Positions 7,922 through 17,794 of a DNA stretch of 64,000 nt are shown here, one piece after another (the stretch's first letter is position 1; each line of letters begins with the position of its first letter). The position numbers were made by a program, and so were the translations under genes. The notes under the pieces are model-generated. The model searched no databases. It worked only from the letters and a program-made list of their open reading frames with translations, and had not been told where the DNA came from. This DNA is from an uncultured Cycloclasticus sp. (GTDB lineage: Bacteria > Pseudomonadota > Gammaproteobacteria > Methylococcales > Cycloclasticaceae): positions 473,812 to 537,811 of the forward strand of contig CAJXTU010000001.1 of the NCBI GenBank assembly GCA_913060865.1, given 5' to 3'.

Positions 7922-8788
7922 ATGATAAGAAGTATGACAGCGTTCGCAAGTTGTGAGATGGATGTTGAAGGGTACACGTTGATTTGGGAAGTTAGAACTG
8001 TAAATCATCGTTATTTAGATATTTCACCTCGGTTGCCTGAAATATTTCGTAGCATTGAACCTTCTGTGCGTGAGGTTGTAGGAAAGCACCTAAAGCGTGG
8101 AAAGGTAGACTGCAACCTTTTTTATAGAAAACAAAAACAAGGTGAGGAAGCTATTGAGGTCAATGAGGCGCGCTTGAATCAATTATTAAAGGTAGCCTCC
8201 AACATTGAAATGAATATGAGTCAGTTTCAAGCGATATCAGCGTTAGATGTTTTACGTTGGCCGGGTGTGCAATCTGAATTGAGGGAGGATTTGGAGCCAG
8301 TGTATGAAGGTGCTATTTTATTATTAAATCAGGCCTTGGAGCAATTAGTTGAGTCGCGTGAACGTGAAGGGGCTGATATTCTCGATATGGTTGAATCGCG
8401 TTGTAAGCTCATTCAAGAGCAAATACAGGTTGCTAAAACACGTTTGCCAGAGGTGCAAGCGCAGATACGTGAAAAATTAGAAAAGAAAATAAATGATTTA
8501 TTAGAGGAGCCAGAACAAGCTAGGCTTGAACAAGAACTGGTTTATTTTTTACAAAAAATGGATGTTGAGGAAGAGTTAGATAGGCTCGAATCTCACGTTA
8601 AAGAAGTTCGTAGAGTATTGAGTCAAACAGAGCCCGTTGGGCGGAGATTAGATTTTCTCATGCAAGAGCTTAATCGAGAAGCGAATACGCTGGGCTCAAA
8701 GTCAGCAGACATACAAACAACGAATGTTTCAGTTGAGTTGAAAGTGCTGATAGAACAGATGCGTGAACAAATTCAAAATATAGAGTAA
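7922..8788 (+). CDS. yicC: YicC family endoribonuclease
   Basis: A 288-aa YicC protein, an RNA-cleaving family that forms a hexameric clamp. It has the invariant MIRSMTAFA start, WEVRTVNHRYLDISPRLPE and the C-terminal DUF1732 part (GRRLDFLMQELNREANTLGSK). I place the start at the ATG at 7922, preceded by AGG eight bases upstream. An in-frame TTG at 7898 would add eight non-conserved residues. It is followed 9 bases later by gmk, the usual partner. Confidence 0.93.
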   Translation: MIRSMTAFASCEMDVEGYTLIWEVRTVNHRYLDISPRLPEIFRSIEPSVREVVGKHLKRGKVDCNLFYRKQKQGEEAIEVNEARLNQLLKVASNIEMNMSQFQAISALDVLRWPGVQSELREDLEPVYEGAILLLNQALEQLVESREREGADILDMVESRCKLIQEQIQVAKTRLPEVQAQIREKLEKKINDLLEEPEQARLEQELVYFLQKMDVEEELDRLESHVKEVRRVLSQTEPVGRRLDFLMQELNREANTLGSKSADIQTTNVSVELKVLIEQMREQIQNIE

Positions 8789-8797
8789 AGGTAAAAC

Positions 8798-9418
8798 GTG
8801 ACGGTAACAAAAGGACAATTATTTATCGTATCGGCGCCATCAGGAGCGGGTAAAACGAGTCTGGTGAATGCGTTGTTAGAAAGGCTTTCAGGCATTGAGG
8901 TGTCCGTTTCTCATACGACAAGAGCACCTCGATTAGGCGAAGTATCTGGCATTGACTATAATTTTATTGACCAAACGGGTTTCCAGCAAATCGTTGATAA
9001 AAAGGGTTTTTTAGAGTACGCAACTGTTTTTGGAAATTCATATGGGACATCGAAGACCTTGGTTGAAGAGAAATTAGCTCAGGGTGTCGATATTGTCCTT
9101 GAGATTGATTGGCAAGGCGCACAACAGGTTCGCAAGGTAATGAAAAATTGCTGTTCGATATTTATTTTACCGCCTTCCAAGCAAGTGCTTGACGATAGGC
9201 TGCGAGGACGAGGCCAAGATAGCGAAGAGGTTATCAGCAAGCGTATGCGTACGGCAGTTGATGAAATGATGCATTATAGCGAATATGATTTTTTAGTCGT
9301 CAATGATGATTTTGAGACTGCATTGAGCGAATTGGTGGCGGTTGTTCAGTCCCAACGGCAGGTAATGCAACGAGGAAAACAGGCTTATTCAACCTTGATA
9401 AATCAGTTGCTTAATTAA
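8798..9418 (+). CDS. gmk: guanylate kinase
   Basis: Phosphorylates GMP to GDP with ATP. The P-loop APSGAGKTS is at residues 13-21, followed by SVSHTTRAPRLGEVSGIDY, which binds GMP, and the lid region around RLRGRGQDSEEVISKRM. Start is a GTG 9 bases after yicC. Full length (206 aa). GDP/GTP supply fits its position next to rpoZ and spoT. Confidence 0.97.
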   Translation: MTVTKGQLFIVSAPSGAGKTSLVNALLERLSGIEVSVSHTTRAPRLGEVSGIDYNFIDQTGFQQIVDKKGFLEYATVFGNSYGTSKTLVEEKLAQGVDIVLEIDWQGAQQVRKVMKNCCSIFILPPSKQVLDDRLRGRGQDSEEVISKRMRTAVDEMMHYSEYDFLVVNDDFETALSELVAVVQSQRQVMQRGKQAYSTLINQLLN

Positions 9419-9475
9419 TAGTGAAAAATAGGGTATGATGTCTGGCTATTCAACATTATTTAATAAGGGGTCCCA

Positions 9476-9748
9476 ATGGCACGTGTAACAGTTTCTGATT
9501 GTCTTGAAAAATTAGACAACCGTTTTGAGTTGGTACTATTGGCTTCAAGACGAGCGCGCCAGATAATGGATGGTGCAGAACCAAGTCTTGAGCAAGAAAA
9601 TGATAAGCCCACCGTTGTTGCATTAAGAGAAATTGCAGCAGGAAATATCACAGAAGAAGTCTTAGATTTGGTTGATAACCCACCGATTGAAGAGTTGTTC
9701 ATTGAAGAGGGCGACCTTGCTGAAAAATTGGCTACCGAAGAAGATTAG
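9476..9748 (+). CDS. rpoZ: RNA polymerase omega subunit
   Basis: A 90-aa subunit that clamps the beta' C-terminus and forms one ppGpp-binding site. The N-terminal [20 protein letters not shown] and the RRARQI segment with following acidic residues are the family hallmark. A clear ribosome site (aaggggtcccaATG) precedes it. A rho-independent terminator follows, separating it from spoT. Confidence 0.97.
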   Translation: MARVTVSDCLEKLDNRFELVLLASRRARQIMDGAEPSLEQENDKPTVVALREIAAGNITEEVLDLVDNPPIEELFIEEGDLAEKLATEED

Positions 9749-9815
9749 ATTCGTTAACTAAGCTTAATTTGGAAATACTGTCTATTCGCCAACAGAGTTT
9801 TGGTGATAGACTCAA

Positions 9816-9845
9816 ATGCTCATGATGCTGTCATGGGCATTTTTT
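9816..9845 (+). terminator. rho-independent terminator after rpoZ
   Basis: Stem ATGCTCATGA / TCATGGGCAT (one G-U pair) with a 5-base loop, followed by a run of six T. It ends the yicC-gmk-rpoZ unit just before spoT. Confidence 0.85.
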
Positions 9846-9869
9846 ATGTGTATTAGAAAATAATGGTAG

Positions 9870-12035
9870 ATGGAAGCAGATCAAAAAAATCAAATTGAAC
9901 TACCGCAAGAGGTGTTGTTGGCAGAATTGATGTCAACGTTAAAAGAGTACCTAGTTGCTAGTGAACTAGAGCAAGTTGAGCAAGCATATCAGCTAGCAAG
10001 CGAGGCCCATCAAGGACAGTATCGTTTAAGTGGCGAGGATTATATTTGCCATCCAGTTTCAGTGGCACTAATTTTAGCTCGAATGAAATTAGATGTGGAC
10101 TGCATTATGGCGGCGATAATGCATGATGTGCTGGAAGATACAGACACAACGTTTGATGAATTAGCACAATTATTTAATGATGATGTGGCGGGTCTTGTTG
10201 ATGCGGTCAGTAAGCTGACAAAAATAAATTTTAAGACTCGTGAAGAAGCCCAAGCCGAAAATATGCGTAAGATGTTTTTGGCTATGGCAAAGGACTTGAG
10301 GGTCATCATTATTAAGCTGGCCGACCGTTTACATAATATGCGCACAATTAACGTAATGAAGCCTGCAAGTAGGCGACGTATTGCTAAAGAAACATTAGAT
10401 ATTTATGCACCCATCGCGCATCGTCTTGGCATGCACGAGTTTAGGCTTGAGTTAGAAGATTTAAGCTTTGAGGCGATGTTTCCTCGACGTAAATCAATCA
10501 TTACCAAAAGTATTAAAAAAGCCCGAGGAAATAGAAAAGAAGTTGTCGACAAAGTTGAAAAATTATTGATAGATAGGTTTTTAGAAACCAAGTTTCCGGG
10601 GCTGATCAGCGGGCGCGAAAAGAATTTATATAGCATTTATCGGAAGATGAAGCGACAAGCTATACCGTTTAACGAAGTGTTTGATGTATATGCCTTTAGA
10701 GTCATTGTGGAAACAACTGAGCAATGCTATCAAGCATTAGGTTTGTTGCATAATTTATTTAAACCTGTGCCTGGTAAATTCAAAGATTACATTGCATTAC
10801 CTAAGAGTAATGGGTATCAATCGTTACATACTGTTTTGGTGGGGCCTTTTGGGGTGCCGATTGAGCTTCAGATTAGAACGGTAGGAATGGATAGAGTGGC
10901 TGAATCGGGTATCGCGGCACATTGGCTTTATAAGACAACAGATGTTGCTCATGATGCGCAAGTTAGAGCGCATGAATGGTTGAGAAATTTGTTAGAAACG
11001 CAGAAAAACTCTGATGACTCATTTGAATTCATCGATACGTTAAAAGTTGATTTATTCCCGACAGAAATCTTTGTATTTTCTCCCACAGGGGAGATAGTTA
11101 AATTGCCGAAGGGTTCTACGGCTGTCGATTTCGCATTTGCTGTGCATACGGATGTTGGGATGGCGTGTGCTGGGGCGAAAATTAATAGAAAAATGGAGCC
11201 TCTTCATACTGTTCTTAGAAACGGCCAAACAATAGAAATTATGACGAGTGACTTTGCCGTTTGTAACCCTAATTGGTTAAATTTTGTTGTCACCAATAAA
11301 GCAAGGCATGCTATTCGGAATCACCTAAAAGAATTTAAAGAGCGAGATGCTATAAAGCTAGGTGGGCAGCTGCTGAATGCGGAGTTTAAAAGCGCGGGTT
11401 TGAATTTTGATGATATTGACTCCAAGCAGTTGAAAGCCTTTTTGGATGAAGAGCAGATCGGATCACTCGATGCGTTGTTAATGGACTTGGGGTTTGGTAA
11501 TCGAATGCCATTGTTAGTTGCTCAGCATTTAATTATGACCACAGGCGTTGAAAACCCCTCCATTGATATTGCAAAAGGTAAACAATCTACCGCAACGCTT
11601 AGTATTCATGGTGCGGATGGAATGCTTATCAACTTGGGTAGCTGCTGCAGACCCATTCCGGGCGATAAAATTATTGGTTTTTTTAATCCGGGCAGAGGCG
11701 TCGTCGTTCACCGAGTTCATTGCAAAAATACGAGAGAGTTTAAACGTAAACATAAAAATTGGCTGAGTGTTCAGTGGGCAAATATTGTAGAGGGTGAGTT
11801 TAGTTCAGATATTGGCTTGGAGTTGAAGAACGAACGGGGTGTTCTAGCTGAGGTTGCATCAACATTATCGTCGTATGATTGTAATATTGAAAATATAAAA
11901 ATAGCCTCACGTTCTGAAGATGTGTCGAGTGATGTTTTTACGATCACGGTACGCGATAGGAAGCATTTAGCACGCGTTATGCGTCGCCTACGAAACCTTC
12001 CATCGGTGACAAAAATAGCACGAATCAGAAATTAA
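9870..12035 (+). CDS. spoT: bifunctional (p)ppGpp synthetase/hydrolase SpoT
   Basis: Makes and degrades the stringent-response alarmones pppGpp and ppGpp. Domain order over 721 aa is: HD hydrolase (H61, H85-D86, E89-D90 all present, so hydrolysis is expected), synthetase (YAFRVIVE, then GKFKDYIALPKSNGYQSLHT), TGS (PTEIFVFSPTGEIVKLPKGSTAVDFA), a zinc-finger-like middle with SCCRPIPGD, and a C-terminal ACT domain (LELKNERGVLAEVASTLSS). Intact HD residues separate it from RelA. Downstream ridA and recG form the usual neighbourhood. Confidence 0.96.
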   Translation: MEADQKNQIELPQEVLLAELMSTLKEYLVASELEQVEQAYQLASEAHQGQYRLSGEDYICHPVSVALILARMKLDVDCIMAAIMHDVLEDTDTTFDELAQLFNDDVAGLVDAVSKLTKINFKTREEAQAENMRKMFLAMAKDLRVIIIKLADRLHNMRTINVMKPASRRRIAKETLDIYAPIAHRLGMHEFRLELEDLSFEAMFPRRKSIITKSIKKARGNRKEVVDKVEKLLIDRFLETKFPGLISGREKNLYSIYRKMKRQAIPFNEVFDVYAFRVIVETTEQCYQALGLLHNLFKPVPGKFKDYIALPKSNGYQSLHTVLVGPFGVPIELQIRTVGMDRVAESGIAAHWLYKTTDVAHDAQVRAHEWLRNLLETQKNSDDSFEFIDTLKVDLFPTEIFVFSPTGEIVKLPKGSTAVDFAFAVHTDVGMACAGAKINRKMEPLHTVLRNGQTIEIMTSDFAVCNPNWLNFVVTNKARHAIRNHLKEFKERDAIKLGGQLLNAEFKSAGLNFDDIDSKQLKAFLDEEQIGSLDALLMDLGFGNRMPLLVAQHLIMTTGVENPSIDIAKGKQSTATLSIHGADGMLINLGSCCRPIPGDKIIGFFNPGRGVVVHRVHCKNTREFKRKHKNWLSVQWANIVEGEFSSDIGLELKNERGVLAEVASTLSSYDCNIENIKIASRSEDVSSDVFTITVRDRKHLARVMRRLRNLPSVTKIARIRN

Positions 12036-12061
12036 TATGGATCAGGCATTAAGGAGGCGTT

Positions 12062-12451
12062 TTGCAAAAAATTGTTATTCATACAGAATTAGCACCACAA
12101 GCGATAGGAACGTATTCACAGGCTATTAAGGTTGATCAGACTGTTTATTTGTCAGGTCAAATTCCATTAATACCTGAGACAATGTTGCTAGTTGAAGGTG
12201 GTATTAGCGAGCAAATTGAACAGGTGTTGAAGAATTTATCATCGGTGACAGAAGCCGCGGGCGGCTCATTATCAGATATTGTGAAGCTCAATATTTATTT
12301 AACAGATATGGACGATTTTCCTGTGGTGAATGAAAAAATGGCCGCGTATTTTTCACAACCTTATCCAGCACGTGCAGCGATCGGTGTGGCGAGCTTACCC
12401 AAAGATAGTCGTGTTGAAATGGATGCTGTTATGGTGTTGAGTAACGACTGA
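12062..12451 (+). CDS. ridA: RidA family reactive enamine/imine deaminase
   Basis: Hydrolyses reactive 2-aminoacrylate-type enamines from PLP enzymes before they damage other proteins. The Arg of [20 protein letters not shown] (near residue 105) and G-x-Y-S-Q at the substrate pocket are present. The start is TTG, supported by a perfect AGGAGG about 5 bases upstream and by conservation from the first residues (M-Q-K-I-V). Length 129 aa is normal. Confidence 0.93.
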   Translation: MQKIVIHTELAPQAIGTYSQAIKVDQTVYLSGQIPLIPETMLLVEGGISEQIEQVLKNLSSVTEAAGGSLSDIVKLNIYLTDMDDFPVVNEKMAAYFSQPYPARAAIGVASLPKDSRVEMDAVMVLSND

Positions 12452-12479
12452 TTTACACAGGTTTAGTTAGTAGGCACTG

Positions 12480-14567
12480 ATGGCACTAGAAAGTTGTTTA
12501 GATGACCTGCCAATTACCCATCTTAAGGGTGTTGGTGAAAAGGTGGCGGATAAGTTAAAGCGACTGGGTATAGTGACAGTCGCAGATATTTTATTTCACT
12601 TGCCTTTTCGCTATGAAGACCGAACTCAGGTGGTGCCGATAGGGTCGTTGAAACCCGGTAACGCTTGCTTATTTGAAGGGCAGGTTGAGCTTGCTGAGGT
12701 GGTCTATAGAGGGCGACGCTCGATGTTAATTCGATTGAGTGATCATACGGGGTTTATTACCTTACGATTTTTCCATTTCTCAAATAGTCAAAAAGAAGCG
12801 TTGCAGCGCGGCCAATGGTTACGTTGTTTCGGTGATATTAAATCGTCTAGTAAACTGGGTGTTGCGGATGTTGTTCATCCTGAGTATCAGCTGATTGCTG
12901 AGGCCCAGCGCGGTCAAATTGATCAGGGTTTATTAGCTGTTTACCCTGTTACAGACGGGTTGCATCAAGCCTCGTTTAGAAAATTAATAAAACAGGTATT
13001 TTTACTACTAGAACAAGGGGCAACAGTTCGGGATTGTTTACCTCAACAGGTTTTGCATGACGGCTGTTTACCGACCTTGGTCGATAGTTTGCAACAATTG
13101 CACTTTCCGCAAACCTTACCACCGCTAGATGCCAGTAAAACGCCCGCGTTTAAGCGCTTAATATTTGAAGAGTTATTGGCTAATCATTTGAGTTTAAGTC
13201 GACTTAAAGAAGGCATTCAAAGCAACGCCGCGCCGAGTTTTAGATCAGAAGGGAAGAATCAAAGGCGATTTTTAACATCATTAGGGTTTGAGTTAACGCG
13301 CGCGCAAAACCGAGTGAACCAAGAAATAACCGCCGATTTATCTAAATCGCGACCTATGCAGCGATTGTTACAAGGCGACGTTGGTTCAGGTAAAACTGTT
13401 GTTGCTGCTTGTGCGGCATTAGCGGCCACGGAGGCGGGTTATCAAGTGGCTATTATGGCGCCAACAGAGTTGTTAGCAGAACAGCACTTTAAAAATTTCC
13501 AAGCGTGGTTGCACGATATGGATGTTCAAGTAGATTGGTTGGTTGGGCAACATAAAGGCAAGGTCTACGATAAGATTACGGCGGATATTCGTGAGGGCCG
13601 TTCTAACATTGTGATCGGTACGCAGGCATTATTTCAAGACAAGGTGAGCTTTGCAAAGTTAGGCTTGGTTATTATTGATGAACAACATCGGTTTGGTGTG
13701 CATCAACGGTTAGCCTTACGAGATAAGGGTGTGGCAGGTGGTTTGCACCCCCACCAATTGGTGATGACAGCTACTCCAATTCCTAGAACGTTAGCGATGC
13801 TTGGTTATGCAGACTTGGACTTATCGGTGATTGATGAGTTGCCACCGGGGCGAACGCCGGTTACTACAACGGTTGTACCCGTGTCTAAAAGGGGGCGTAT
13901 TATTGAACGCATCAATAAAGGGGTTGAAGAGGGGCGACAAGTGTACTGGGTGTGTACCCTGATAGAAGAGTCTGAAGCTTTACAGTGTCAAGCGGCTGAA
14001 GTGGCGGCTGAGCTACTTAAAGAATGTCTCCCTGGTCTGGCTATAGGTTTAGTTCATGGGCGAATGAAGGCGGATGAAAAACAAGCTGTTATGCAGCAAT
14101 TTAAACAACAAACGTTGCAAATTTTGGTGGCTACAACCGTTATTGAGGTGGGTGTTGATGTGCCAAATGCAAGTTTGATGGTGATTGAAAATGCTGAGCG
14201 TTTAGGACTAGCGCAATTACATCAGCTACGCGGTAGGGTCGGTCGAGGGCAGCGTGATAGTCACTGCGTGTTGATGTATAAGTCGCCATTATCGAAAAAT
14301 GCGAATGAGCGCTTGTCGATTATGCGCGAAACAACCGATGGTTTTAAAATAGCGGAAAGGGATTTACAGTTACGTGGGGCAGGCGAGCTGCTAGGTAAGC
14401 GTCAGGCGGGGTTTATGCGATTTAAAGTTGCGGATATTGAGCGCGATGCAGCGATGTTAGATCAGGTGGCTCAATGTGCCGACGAGATCCTGCATACACA
14501 AGCTGAATTGGTAGAGCCATTAGTTCACCGTTGGGTAGCGAATTCAGTAGAATATGCGCAAATCTGA
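12480..14567 (+). CDS. recG: ATP-dependent DNA helicase RecG
   Basis: A 695-aa superfamily 2 helicase that regresses stalled replication forks and migrates Holliday junctions. The N-terminal wedge domain (LKGVGEKVADKLKRLGI, then the OB fold) is followed by the helicase core: GDVGSGKTVVA (Walker A), DEQH box in VIIDEQHRFGV, MTATPIPRTLA, and motif VI LHQLRGRVGRGQRDS. The TRG motif region (DLQLRGAGELLGKRQAGF) is intact. It abuts ubiC with no gap. Confidence 0.97.
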   Translation: MALESCLDDLPITHLKGVGEKVADKLKRLGIVTVADILFHLPFRYEDRTQVVPIGSLKPGNACLFEGQVELAEVVYRGRRSMLIRLSDHTGFITLRFFHFSNSQKEALQRGQWLRCFGDIKSSSKLGVADVVHPEYQLIAEAQRGQIDQGLLAVYPVTDGLHQASFRKLIKQVFLLLEQGATVRDCLPQQVLHDGCLPTLVDSLQQLHFPQTLPPLDASKTPAFKRLIFEELLANHLSLSRLKEGIQSNAAPSFRSEGKNQRRFLTSLGFELTRAQNRVNQEITADLSKSRPMQRLLQGDVGSGKTVVAACAALAATEAGYQVAIMAPTELLAEQHFKNFQAWLHDMDVQVDWLVGQHKGKVYDKITADIREGRSNIVIGTQALFQDKVSFAKLGLVIIDEQHRFGVHQRLALRDKGVAGGLHPHQLVMTATPIPRTLAMLGYADLDLSVIDELPPGRTPVTTTVVPVSKRGRIIERINKGVEEGRQVYWVCTLIEESEALQCQAAEVAAELLKECLPGLAIGLVHGRMKADEKQAVMQQFKQQTLQILVATTVIEVGVDVPNASLMVIENAERLGLAQLHQLRGRVGRGQRDSHCVLMYKSPLSKNANERLSIMRETTDGFKIAERDLQLRGAGELLGKRQAGFMRFKVADIERDAAMLDQVAQCADEILHTQAELVEPLVHRWVANSVEYAQI

Positions 14568-15143
14568 TTGGGTAGAATTGCGTTGAATACGATTAATAAT
14601 TTTTTTGTAAAAGAACCCGCATGGCGTGAGCTAAGTCAATGGCCTTTGCGCACTATGCCAACACAGGTGGTTAATTGGCTGCTGGAGCCTAATTCGTTAA
14701 CTAATCGGATGAAAAACACATTTCATGAGCCCTTTGGTGTTCAGGTGAGAGGGCAAGGTTTGGCTAAGCCTTATTTGCTTGATGCGCGATGTTTAAACCA
14801 GCCCCCCTATCGCTATACGCTCGTCCGGGAGGTGGTGTTGACGGTATCTAATCAGCCATTCGTTTTTGCCCGTACGACGTTGCCAGCAAAAGTAGCGCAT
14901 CATCTACAAGACTTGACACACTTGGGGAATAAACCATTGGGTGAGGTTATTTTTAGTTACCCTGAACTAAAAAGAGTCAGGCTAGACTTAGCTAAAATAA
15001 GCATCGCCCAATTAAATCAGCAGACACAAAAGCTGTTGGATGGGCAGTCGTCTATTTGGGCACGTCGAAACACTTACCAGATTAACAAACACGTATTTCT
15101 CGTCAGTGAGTTTTTTCTACCGGCTTTGTTTAATAAACGATGA
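14568..15143 (+). CDS. ubiC: chorismate lyase UbiC
   Basis: Cleaves chorismate to 4-hydroxybenzoate and pyruvate, the first step of ubiquinone synthesis. Supporting features are the EPAWRELSQWPLRTMPTQVVNWLLEPNSLT start, the R-E-V-V-L region with the conserved arginine that holds product, and the late WARRNTY motif. The start is uncertain: TTG at 14568 touches the recG stop, and another in-frame TTG is at 14583. It overlaps ubiA by 4 bases, and the two enzymes act in sequence. Confidence 0.9.
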   Translation: MGRIALNTINNFFVKEPAWRELSQWPLRTMPTQVVNWLLEPNSLTNRMKNTFHEPFGVQVRGQGLAKPYLLDARCLNQPPYRYTLVREVVLTVSNQPFVFARTTLPAKVAHHLQDLTHLGNKPLGEVIFSYPELKRVRLDLAKISIAQLNQQTQKLLDGQSSIWARRNTYQINKHVFLVSEFFLPALFNKR

Positions 15144-16024
15144 AGTTCCAATTAAAAAAATCAAATTTAGCAGCGTACTGGCTACTAACAAGAATGCATA
15201 AGCCCATTGGTAGTTTACTATTGCTTTGGCCAATGTATTGGGCGCTTTGGATTGCTAGTAATGGTCAGCCAGATATATTAGTTTTTATAGTGTTCACGCT
15301 AGGTGTCGTGTTGATGCGTTCGGCAGGTTGTGTGATTAATGATTATGCAGATAGGAATATTGATCCGCACGTATCCCGTACGAAGAGCCGCCCCATTTCC
15401 TCTGGACAGGTACATTCTACAGAGGCGTTACAACTTTTTTTCGTGTTGGTTTTAGTGTCGTCGCTACTGGTATTTTTGATGAATGCTCTTACGATTTGGT
15501 TATCATTAGGTGCAGTCTTTTTGGCGGTTTTATATCCTTTTATGAAGCGACACACGCATTTGCCACAAGTTTTTCTGGGTATGGCATTTGGTTGGGCGGT
15601 TCCTATGGTTTTTGCAGCTCAAACAAACTCAGTACCACCGCTCGCTTGGTTGATATTTGTTGCAACGGTGATATGGGCAGTTGTATACGACACCATGTAC
15701 GCGATGGTAGACCGTGAAGATGATCTAAAAATAGGTGTTAAGTCCACGGCTATTCTGTTTGGGGATTTGGATAAGGTGTTGATTGGCTTTTTTCAACTAT
15801 TGTTTTTTATTGCGTTAGTGATGATTGGGCAAAAAGCCCAGCTGGGCACGTTTTATTTTACGAGTGTTTTCGTGGCGCTAATGTTTGCGATTTATCATCA
15901 GGTTTTGATTAAAGATAGAGAGCCTGCAAAGTGTATGGCGGCATTTTTGAATAATAACTGGCTTGGATTCACGGTTTTTATTGGTATAGCGGCTGATTAT
16001 GCGGCTAAAAACTTCTTCAGTTAG
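15140..16024 (+). CDS. ubiA: 4-hydroxybenzoate octaprenyltransferase UbiA
   Basis: An integral membrane prenyltransferase (about 8-9 helices) that attaches the polyprenyl tail to 4-hydroxybenzoate. The first aspartate-rich motif NDYADRNIDPHVSRTKSRPI and the second DxxxD-type motif YDTMYAMVDREDDLKIGVKST bind the prenyl diphosphate through Mg2+. Length 294 aa is normal. Its stop overlaps that of comF (minus strand) by 4 bases. Confidence 0.96.
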   Translation: MKFQLKKSNLAAYWLLTRMHKPIGSLLLLWPMYWALWIASNGQPDILVFIVFTLGVVLMRSAGCVINDYADRNIDPHVSRTKSRPISSGQVHSTEALQLFFVLVLVSSLLVFLMNALTIWLSLGAVFLAVLYPFMKRHTHLPQVFLGMAFGWAVPMVFAAQTNSVPPLAWLIFVATVIWAVVYDTMYAMVDREDDLKIGVKSTAILFGDLDKVLIGFFQLLFFIALVMIGQKAQLGTFYFTSVFVALMFAIYHQVLIKDREPAKCMAAFLNNNWLGFTVFIGIAADYAAKNFFS

Positions 16025-16734
16025 GCGCGAGCGAACGACCAAACTTCAACATGCTGTACACCCTGTTTTTTAAGTGTTTTGGCAATCTCGTTAGCGGTCG
16101 ATCCAGTGGTAACCACGTCATCAATAATGGCGACTGAGTTTATATCTTTCACTGGGGTGTAATGAAAAGCATTTTTTAAATTCTTCCGTCGCTCTGGCGC
16201 TTTTAGTGTCGTTTGGCTGGCGGTATTAACGACCCGTTTAAGTGAATGTTGATTTAAAGGGGCATCCAAAGCCTTTTGTATATATTGAACGATGAGTTCT
16301 GATTGGTTAAAGCCTCGTTCTCTTAATCGTTTGGCATGTAATGGAACGGCGAGAAGCAGGTCGGGTTGTTTATTTAGTTGCGTGAAGTGTCGAGCCATCA
16401 ATTTACCCATGGTTCTTGCGCAACTATGCCTGGCTTGGAATTTGAGTGATTGGAGTAAAAATTGTGCAATTCCCTCGTATTGGTATAGTGAAATAATTTG
16501 ATCAAAGGAAGGCGGGGTTTTCAAACACCGGCCACAAATGGACGACTTAGTTGTCAGTTGGATATTGCAGATAGAGCACGATGGCGTGATGGGCTTTAAA
16601 TCCTTTAAGCAATGAGAGCATAGGTCTAGCCCATTGTGCCCCTGTTGCTCACATATAAAACAGGTGAGCGGATATAATTTAGATTGAACTATATTTGACC
16701 AGTTATCTATATTTTCATAAATTAATTTTGACAA
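16021..16734 (-). CDS. comF: ComF family phosphoribosyltransferase-like protein
   Basis: A 237-aa double-zinc-ribbon protein. The N-terminal third has cysteine pairs C-F-I-C, C-S-H-C, C-S-I-C and C-G-R-C, followed by a type I phosphoribosyltransferase fold (ERGFNQSELI, then VAIIDDVVTTGSTANE, the PRPP loop). ComF/GntX proteins aid DNA uptake or use of external DNA in some species. The exact reaction is not settled. Divergent from bioB with only 58 bases between, as often seen for comF/bioB. Confidence 0.9.
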   Translation of the reverse strand: MSKLIYENIDNWSNIVQSKLYPLTCFICEQQGHNGLDLCSHCLKDLKPITPSCSICNIQLTTKSSICGRCLKTPPSFDQIISLYQYEGIAQFLLQSLKFQARHSCARTMGKLMARHFTQLNKQPDLLLAVPLHAKRLRERGFNQSELIVQYIQKALDAPLNQHSLKRVVNTASQTTLKAPERRKNLKNAFHYTPVKDINSVAIIDDVVTTGSTANEIAKTLKKQGVQHVEVWSFARA

Positions 16735-16792
16735 CTTTTCCGCCTAATGTACCATTCACCCTTTATCTAACGTTGAAATAGGTGTTTTTCAA

Positions 16793-17788
16793 ATGAGCAT
16801 ACCATCAGAAGCAATTAGTGAGCAAAAAAGAGCAAAGGTCAATATAGTAAAAAATACGTGGCCATTGAAAAAGATTCAAGCGCTTTTTGACTTGCCATTC
16901 AATGACTTACTCTTTAAAGCACATACTATCCATCGTGAAAACTTTGATCCGAACGCGGTTCAAATTAGTACATTATTAAGCATTAAAACCGGCGCTTGTC
17001 CTGAAGACTGTTCTTATTGCCCGCAAAGTGTTCGTTATGATACGGGGCTGGAGAAAGAGGCCCTGATGGAGATTCGAGCCGTTGTCGATGCCGCTAAAGA
17101 AGCTAAGGCCAACGGCGCGAGTCGGTTTTGTATGGGAGCCGCATGGCGTAGCCCGAAAGACCGTGATTTAAATAAAGTGACGCGAATGGTCGAAGAAGTA
17201 AAAGCGTTAGGAATGGAAACATGCGTAACGTTAGGTATGTTGGAAGATAGCCAAGCAAAACAGTTAAAAGATGCTGGCTTGGATTATTACAATCACAATA
17301 TTGATACCTCTGAAGAATATTATAAAGAGGTGATTACAACGCGTACCTATCAAGACAGATTGGATACGATTGATACGGTGCGAAGCGCAGGGATTAATGT
17401 TTGTAGTGGTGGTATTGTGGGCATGGGAGAAGCTCATGATGACCGCGCTAAGATGTTGCAAACATTAGCAAATATGGAACACCCACCAGAGAGCGTGCCT
17501 ATTAATAAGTTGGTACAAGTGAAAGGGACGCCATTAGACGATGCTGAGGAAATCGACTCAATTGAATTTATAAAAACAATAGCGGTTGCTCGAATTGTAA
17601 TGCCTAAATCACAAGTGCGTTTGTCTGCAGGTCGTTCCGATATGACAGATGAAATGCAAGCGATGTGTTTTTTCGCGGGCGCAAACTCCATTTTTTATGG
17701 GGATCAGTTACTAACGACTGAAAATCCATCTGAAAGTGCAGATCATCAATTATTTAAACGGTTAGGCATTCACCCCGCGACGCCATAG
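16793..17788 (+). CDS. bioB: biotin synthase BioB
   Basis: A radical-SAM enzyme that inserts sulfur into dethiobiotin. C69-x3-C73-x2-C76 in [13 protein letters not shown] binds the 4Fe-4S cluster. The auxiliary cluster residues (C in RFCMGAAWR and ETCVTLGM) and the arginine in QVRLSAGR are present. Length 331 aa fits. It heads the five-gene biotin operon, with bioF 6 bases behind. I saw no clear BirA operator. A TTGACA near 16730 is a possible -35 element. Confidence 0.97.
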   Translation: MSIPSEAISEQKRAKVNIVKNTWPLKKIQALFDLPFNDLLFKAHTIHRENFDPNAVQISTLLSIKTGACPEDCSYCPQSVRYDTGLEKEALMEIRAVVDAAKEAKANGASRFCMGAAWRSPKDRDLNKVTRMVEEVKALGMETCVTLGMLEDSQAKQLKDAGLDYYNHNIDTSEEYYKEVITTRTYQDRLDTIDTVRSAGINVCSGGIVGMGEAHDDRAKMLQTLANMEHPPESVPINKLVQVKGTPLDDAEEIDSIEFIKTIAVARIVMPKSQVRLSAGRSDMTDEMQAMCFFAGANSIFYGDQLLTTENPSESADHQLFKRLGIHPATP

Positions 17789-17794
17789 CTTTTT

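Noticed and set aside
7898..8788. yicC starting at TTG 7898
   Set aside because: The ATG at 7922 has a better ribosome site and begins exactly at the conserved MIRSMTAFA.
9460..9702. 80-aa minus-strand frame over rpoZ
   Set aside because: Mirror of rpoZ, which is unmistakable.
16735..16792. BirA operator before bioB
   Set aside because: I could not find the paired TTGTAAAC/GTTTACAA halves in the short comF-bioB gap.
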